Below, in pieces: positions 18,849-21,833 of a DNA stretch of 21,833 nt (positions are counted from its first letter, which is position 1; each line of letters starts with the position of its first letter). Source of the stretch: a bacterium (GTDB lineage: Bacteria; Patescibacteriota; Minisyncoccia; Minisyncoccales; JAGLPU01); assembly GCA_030594935.1 (NCBI GenBank), contig JAUVEE010000005.1, forward strand, positions 1-21,833. Direction: 5' to 3'. The notes below the pieces were generated by a model, which was given only the letters and a program-made list of their open reading frames with translations, ran no database searches and was not told the origin of the DNA. A program made the position numbers and the translations under genes.

Positions 18849-20204
18849 TTAATATTCTTCCTCCCAATGGTCAACGGTTATTACCGGAGAATAAAATGCT
18901 TCAGAGAAAGTGTCTATAATTACGTCGGAATCTAAATATAGGTCGATTCCATTCCACATACTGCTGAAATCAAGCTTCCTCGCGGCTATGCCTCCATGAA
19001 TCTCAACAAGAGCTTGCACACCGGAAAAAGCAAGTTCTGCGCCAGCATAAATCAGCCCCTCTAGATATACGGCCCGTCCTCCAAATCCGGCGAAGTTCCC
19101 GATATCCACTTTTCTTTTGGCTAAAATCCCGGCCGGCTCATCATCTCCGGGAACTCCCGGCCGATAAACTTCCAAACGGCAAAAACCGCAACGAGAAAAA
19201 GGAGGGTCGGGATGATTCCAGCAATTATCTTTTCCAACGTTTATGTCCCTATCAGCCGCCAATACTCCGCTTACTGTTAGTTCTTGAGCCGCCCGAATGT
19301 TTACGTCTCCCGTTACATAGGTGACAGTGCTGGTGGGAAGAAATAAATTAGGATAATTATCCCACATAAGATATTCAAACTCCGGCGGAGTAAAAACACA
19401 ATTTGTTTTTCCGTCAGTCCGGATTAAGCTGCAGTCGCTGTTCTTGGCTATTTCTAAATAAGAACTGGAAGTTGCCGAATCAAAATCTATTTGCGGCATT
19501 CCGATTTGAGCCGGAGGACATTCAGCGGCTTCACAGCCCGGATCGCAGATATTCTTTGCGCAGCTAGTCGCATTCAATTCAGAATCTGCTGAAATAGTAA
19601 GATTACCGTGAACCATAGCTTTCCTGTCTCCGTCAAGATTAATCTTGCTGGACTGTTTTATATTCATATTATTATTGCCAAAAACATCGCCATCGTGAAC
19701 ATTTAAAGGGTCAGTGAATCTAATTTCCATATTCTCGCTAGGGCCACCGGTAAAAAGATTAAAATCTGAAACTGGACTATCTTGGGCTTTGAATACTTTG
19801 ATTTCTACTCTCCGTTGAGATGAATCTATGGTAGAAGTGGCAGTGATAACGCCATTGCCGCAACTGGTATTTTTTATCGAAATCTCATACGAACCGTTGG
19901 GAAATAAGGCCGGATCTCTTGCAAAGCTGGCCTCCCAATCTTCGCAAGTCGGGGCGGTGATAAAATTGCTGCTCCAGGTTGGATCGTTTTTCAACTTCCA
20001 GATTGCTTCGTTTATCCCGGCTTCTGCCAAATAATAAGTCTGGGTGGCAACTTTCTGGCTTTCAGAAATTCGAAACTCAGTCAAACTAAAGGTTAAAAAA
20101 TAGACGCCGAGAAGCATTAATATCCCCAAAACTAAAACTGCCAGGATTAAAAGAGTTCCTTTCTCAAAATTATTCATTTTAGATAAATTTTGTTTTGTCC
20201 TCAT
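18849..20204 (-). CDS. PilX-like pilus-associated protein with large repeat-type C-terminal domain
   Basis: A 451-residue protein. After a short charged start, one hydrophobic helix (about residues 15-38, GTLLILAVLVLGILMLLGVYFL) leads to SESQKVATQTYYLAEAGINEAIWKLKN, the signature of PilX N-terminal domains in type IV pilus minor components. There is no GFTLIE-type prepilin cleavage site. The remainder is beta-rich, with alternating short strands (VFGNNNMNIKQ, MVHGNLTISADSELN, VTYVTGDVNIRAAQELTVSG, LAADRDINVG) like polymer-forming or beta-helix proteins, and about a dozen cysteines, including CAKNICDPGCEAAEC and CWNHPDPPFSRCGFC, suggesting disulfides outside the cell. It may be a pilus tip or surface adhesin. 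Its ATG directly follows the previous stop. Confidence 0.82.
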   Translation of the reverse strand: MRTKQNLSKMNNFEKGTLLILAVLVLGILMLLGVYFLTFSLTEFRISESQKVATQTYYLAEAGINEAIWKLKNDPTWSSNFITAPTCEDWEASFARDPALFPNGSYEISIKNTSCGNGVITATSTIDSSQRRVEIKVFKAQDSPVSDFNLFTGGPSENMEIRFTDPLNVHDGDVFGNNNMNIKQSSKINLDGDRKAMVHGNLTISADSELNATSCAKNICDPGCEAAECPPAQIGMPQIDFDSATSSSYLEIAKNSDCSLIRTDGKTNCVFTPPEFEYLMWDNYPNLFLPTSTVTYVTGDVNIRAAQELTVSGVLAADRDINVGKDNCWNHPDPPFSRCGFCRLEVYRPGVPGDDEPAGILAKRKVDIGNFAGFGGRAVYLEGLIYAGAELAFSGVQALVEIHGGIAARKLDFSSMWNGIDLYLDSDVIIDTFSEAFYSPVITVDHWEEEY

Positions 20205-21026
20205 TTAAAAATTTCTGCCAAAAACTTTAGTTGATAAATTCACCTCCCGATCATCTTCGCTAATTCTAAGCGAAATATCAATAACGTTCGAACCCCAAAA
20301 TTTTAAATCTCCGGGAGCAACATATTCTCCAATAATCCTATCCTCTAAAACACAAGCAGAAGTAGTGGCGGGAATTCCAATTCTAATATCGTCCCATCTA
20401 AAATAGTTATTGCAGCTGGCGCAAGAATCAAAGCAGTAAACTCTGTATTGACGATGAACTTCATTGTTCCCTGCGGAAACGTAATAACGAATATAGTAAT
20501 ATTCACTGCCTAAACGATAAACAGAGGTATTATTAGGGACAACGCTCCATTCTTCTCCTATTGTGGCTGTTTTTGTTGCTCCGTCATAATCAATAATTTT
20601 TCTTATTTGCCCCTCTCCAGTATTGCCGATAATTTTTAAAAATATATTATTATAGTAATCAGTTGTCGTGGAAGAGTCGGCCGCCAAGATAATAGTGCTG
20701 GTTGAAGCGCCGACAGCTGTGTTAGTAACAGAAAACACGGGCATGTGGCCGTCCTGGAACTCAATTTCCGTGGGGTTGGCAGCTCCCTGATCTGTTTGGG
20801 GGAGTGTGGTAACTATATCTGTCGCCTGACGAACTTCCCTGGTTATTCTTTCTATGATAATTCTGCCGTTCTGGGCAAGCTCAGCCATCTTCTCCCCCTC
20901 CAGATAGGCCCGCTGATTGAATGAATAAGCAGAATAGATAACAACAGAAATCAAAATGAAAACAGTGATGGCGACAATTGATTCAATTAAAGTAAAACCA
21001 AATTGTGAATTTCTTTTTTTAATCAT
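20205..21026 (-). CDS. PilW-like minor prepilin
   Basis: A 273-residue type IV pilin-like protein. The class III signal is QFGFTLIESIVAITVFILI: cleavage is expected after the Gly before FTLIE, and Glu at position 5 of the mature protein is present. The N-terminal helix continues to about residue 65 (AELAQNGRIIIERITREVRQATDIV), where the spacing and the RIIIERITREVRQA pattern fit PilW/PilJ-type minor pilins. The C-terminal part is beta-rich, with the cysteine cluster VYCFDSCASCNNYF. Minor pilins of this kind start pilus assembly at the tip. It overlaps the upstream pilV-like gene by ATGA. Confidence 0.85.
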   Translation of the reverse strand: MIKKRNSQFGFTLIESIVAITVFILISVVIYSAYSFNQRAYLEGEKMAELAQNGRIIIERITREVRQATDIVTTLPQTDQGAANPTEIEFQDGHMPVFSVTNTAVGASTSTIILAADSSTTTDYYNNIFLKIIGNTGEGQIRKIIDYDGATKTATIGEEWSVVPNNTSVYRLGSEYYYIRYYVSAGNNEVHRQYRVYCFDSCASCNNYFRWDDIRIGIPATTSACVLEDRIIGEYVAPGDLKFWGSNVIDISLRISEDDREVNLSTKVFGRNF

Positions 21027-21439
21027 CTTCCGGCAACTAAATTTATAACCCTAACATTTTTTTGGGAAATTGACAGAGACGAGCTCCAAGACACTGTCAC
21101 TTCTATTTTTTTGAGCCCGGTGTCGCTAGCACTATTTTGCAAATTAGAATCAACATAATTAACCACCAATTGCCTTGAGTAGCCCTCAAAAGGAGAATCA
21201 AGCTGGACTTCGGTGGTAGTCCCAACAGAAATATCATCATAAGAATTAGCGGACAGCTCTTCTATTTTCGCCTGCGCTAATTGAGAAGCCACTGTTTTCA
21301 TCTCGGAAAATTTTCTGGTCTGTAGGCTTAAAGGGAATAAATGAAGAACGGCGACAATCCCCAGCATTAAAACAAAAACCGCTACCATTGCTTCCGTAAT
21401 TGTAAATCCTTTTTTATTTTTAAAAAATAATATACTCAT
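21023..21439 (-). CDS. PilV-like minor prepilin
   Basis: A 138-residue prepilin-like protein with the signal NKKGFTITEAMVAVFVLMLG (Gly then FTITE, Glu5 present), followed by the helix LSLQTRKFSEMKTVASQLAQAKIEELSANSYDD typical of PilV/GspI-type minor pilins. The C-terminal beta domain is short, with KKIEVTVSW near the end, also usual for this group. The start follows the previous stop by 3 bases, and its own stop overlaps the pilW-like ATG (ATGA). Confidence 0.85.
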   Translation of the reverse strand: MSILFFKNKKGFTITEAMVAVFVLMLGIVAVLHLFPLSLQTRKFSEMKTVASQLAQAKIEELSANSYDDISVGTTTEVQLDSPFEGYSRQLVVNYVDSNLQNSASDTGLKKIEVTVSWSSSLSISQKNVRVINLVAGR

Positions 21440-21442
21440 AAT

Positions 21443-21833
21443 TTACTTATTTTTAACAAAGCCGGAAGGACTAACCTTAATGCTGGTGGTGGAGTTGTTC
21501 TTAACTGACAAGATAATAATCGTCCCTCCTTCTCTGGCTGCCCCGTAAGCATTGAATCTAGCTTCATTATTAGTAAAGCCGTTTACTTCTAAAAAATCAA
21601 TTTTGGGTGACAGTAATTTTTCTTTAAGAATTTCTTGAACCGCTCCGTATTTAACAATTTGGTACTTCCGCTCTGTTGGAAAAATATGAATTCCGTGATC
21701 AATTTGTTGAGTAACTGCTAACTGCTGAGCATAGCGAAGGTCGGTGGTTAACTCCCTGGTCATTCCTTTTAACTCCAAAATCGGCTGAATATTTTTAAAA
21801 GAAACAAGGCTAATGCCAGCAACAATCGCCACC
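21443..21833 (-). CDS. FimT/GspH-like minor prepilin (5' end missing)
   Basis: The frame runs off the right edge, so the prepilin leader is outside; the visible part begins VAIVAGISLVSF, the second half of the N-terminal pilin helix. The helix continues with MTRELTTDLRYAQQLAVTQQ, the FimT/GspH pattern, and the beta domain ends with GGTIIILSVKNNSTTSIKVSPSGFVK, close to the family's GR-type C-terminus. With the next two genes it forms a minor-pilin set (fimT, pilV, pilW, pilX order). Confidence 0.8.
   Translation of the reverse strand, partial: VAIVAGISLVSFKNIQPILELKGMTRELTTDLRYAQQLAVTQQIDHGIHIFPTERKYQIVKYGAVQEILKEKLLSPKIDFLEVNGFTNNEARFNAYGAAREGGTIIILSVKNNSTTSIKVSPSGFVKNK

Noticed and set aside
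18835..18874. TTG start for pilM adding 13 residues
   Set aside because: It overlaps the preceding gene by 26 bases; the ATG gives the family's usual N-terminus.

Overview
The window reads as a compact, low-GC bacterial chromosome segment, most like a Candidatus Patescibacteria (CPR, Parcubacteria-type) genome. Pointers are the tight packing with ATGA/TAATG overlaps, the frequent lack of Shine-Dalgarno (SD) sequences, promoters placed so close to the ATG that leaderless mRNAs are expected, a short IF-2 without its N-terminal domains, an alpha2-type glycyl-tRNA synthetase, a DUF4446 protein, a PilMNO-type pilus cluster without visible PilP/PilQ, and tRNA genes of which only some encode CCA. 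TGA is used as a stop (for example 4482-4484, 12053-12055), so the Gly-recoded UGA code of some CPR lineages is not in use. The lineage is inference; no marker phylogeny was run.

Layout. 1-1998 (+): 3' part of a MinD-like ATPase with an inserted 2[4Fe-4S] ferredoxin, an RluA-type pseudouridine synthase, and ribosomal protein L19 with a long charged tail. 2040-3023 (+): tRNA-Leu(GAG), tRNA-Val(UAC), an unrecognised 174-aa protein with its own SD and terminator, tRNA-Phe(GAA) and tRNA-Gly(GCC). 3068-5066 (-): glyQS and a methyltransferase. 5169-5705 (+): a membrane-anchored 3D-domain protein. 5738-8383 (-): one likely transcription unit tRNA-Ser(CGA), DUF4446, infB, rbfA, tRNA-Cys(GCA), tRNA-Leu(UAA), with its promoter at 8403-8431. 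8433-9371 (-): a geranylgeranyl-reductase-like flavoprotein. 9441-11171 (-): purP-pyrE, a nucleotide biosynthesis pair with strong SDs. 11301-13433 (-): tRNA-Arg(CCU), tRNA-Ala(GGC), a TraB-family membrane protein and an amidase whose signal peptide is interrupted by a stop codon. 13522-16161 (+): a DUF47/PhoU-like protein, the phosphate transporter Pit, and an HtrA-type protease. 16165-16318 (-): tRNA-His(GUG), tRNA-Arg(UCU). 16350-21833 (-): a type IV pilus cluster of three prepilin-like proteins, a PilX-like protein, PilM, PilN, PilO and a small membrane protein.

Eight promoters can be read with confidence, and seven have a recognisable -35 (TTGACC, TTGACA, TTGACG or TTGAAA) 16-17 bp from the -10. 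The most unusual points are: the amidase nonsense codon directly after an ATGA-coupled start; tRNA-Phe and tRNA-Cys, which both carry A18 in the D-loop and G55 in the T-loop in place of the near-universal G18/U55; a 12-bp helix extending the tRNA-Ser acceptor stem; archaeal-type PurP next to PyrE; divergent promoters whose -35 boxes form one palindrome 2 bp apart; and leaderless promoter architecture. I did not find CRISPR arrays, insertion sequences, rRNA genes or a recognisable new defence system. There is no gene-free stretch over 300 bases that is not explained by tRNAs and promoters.
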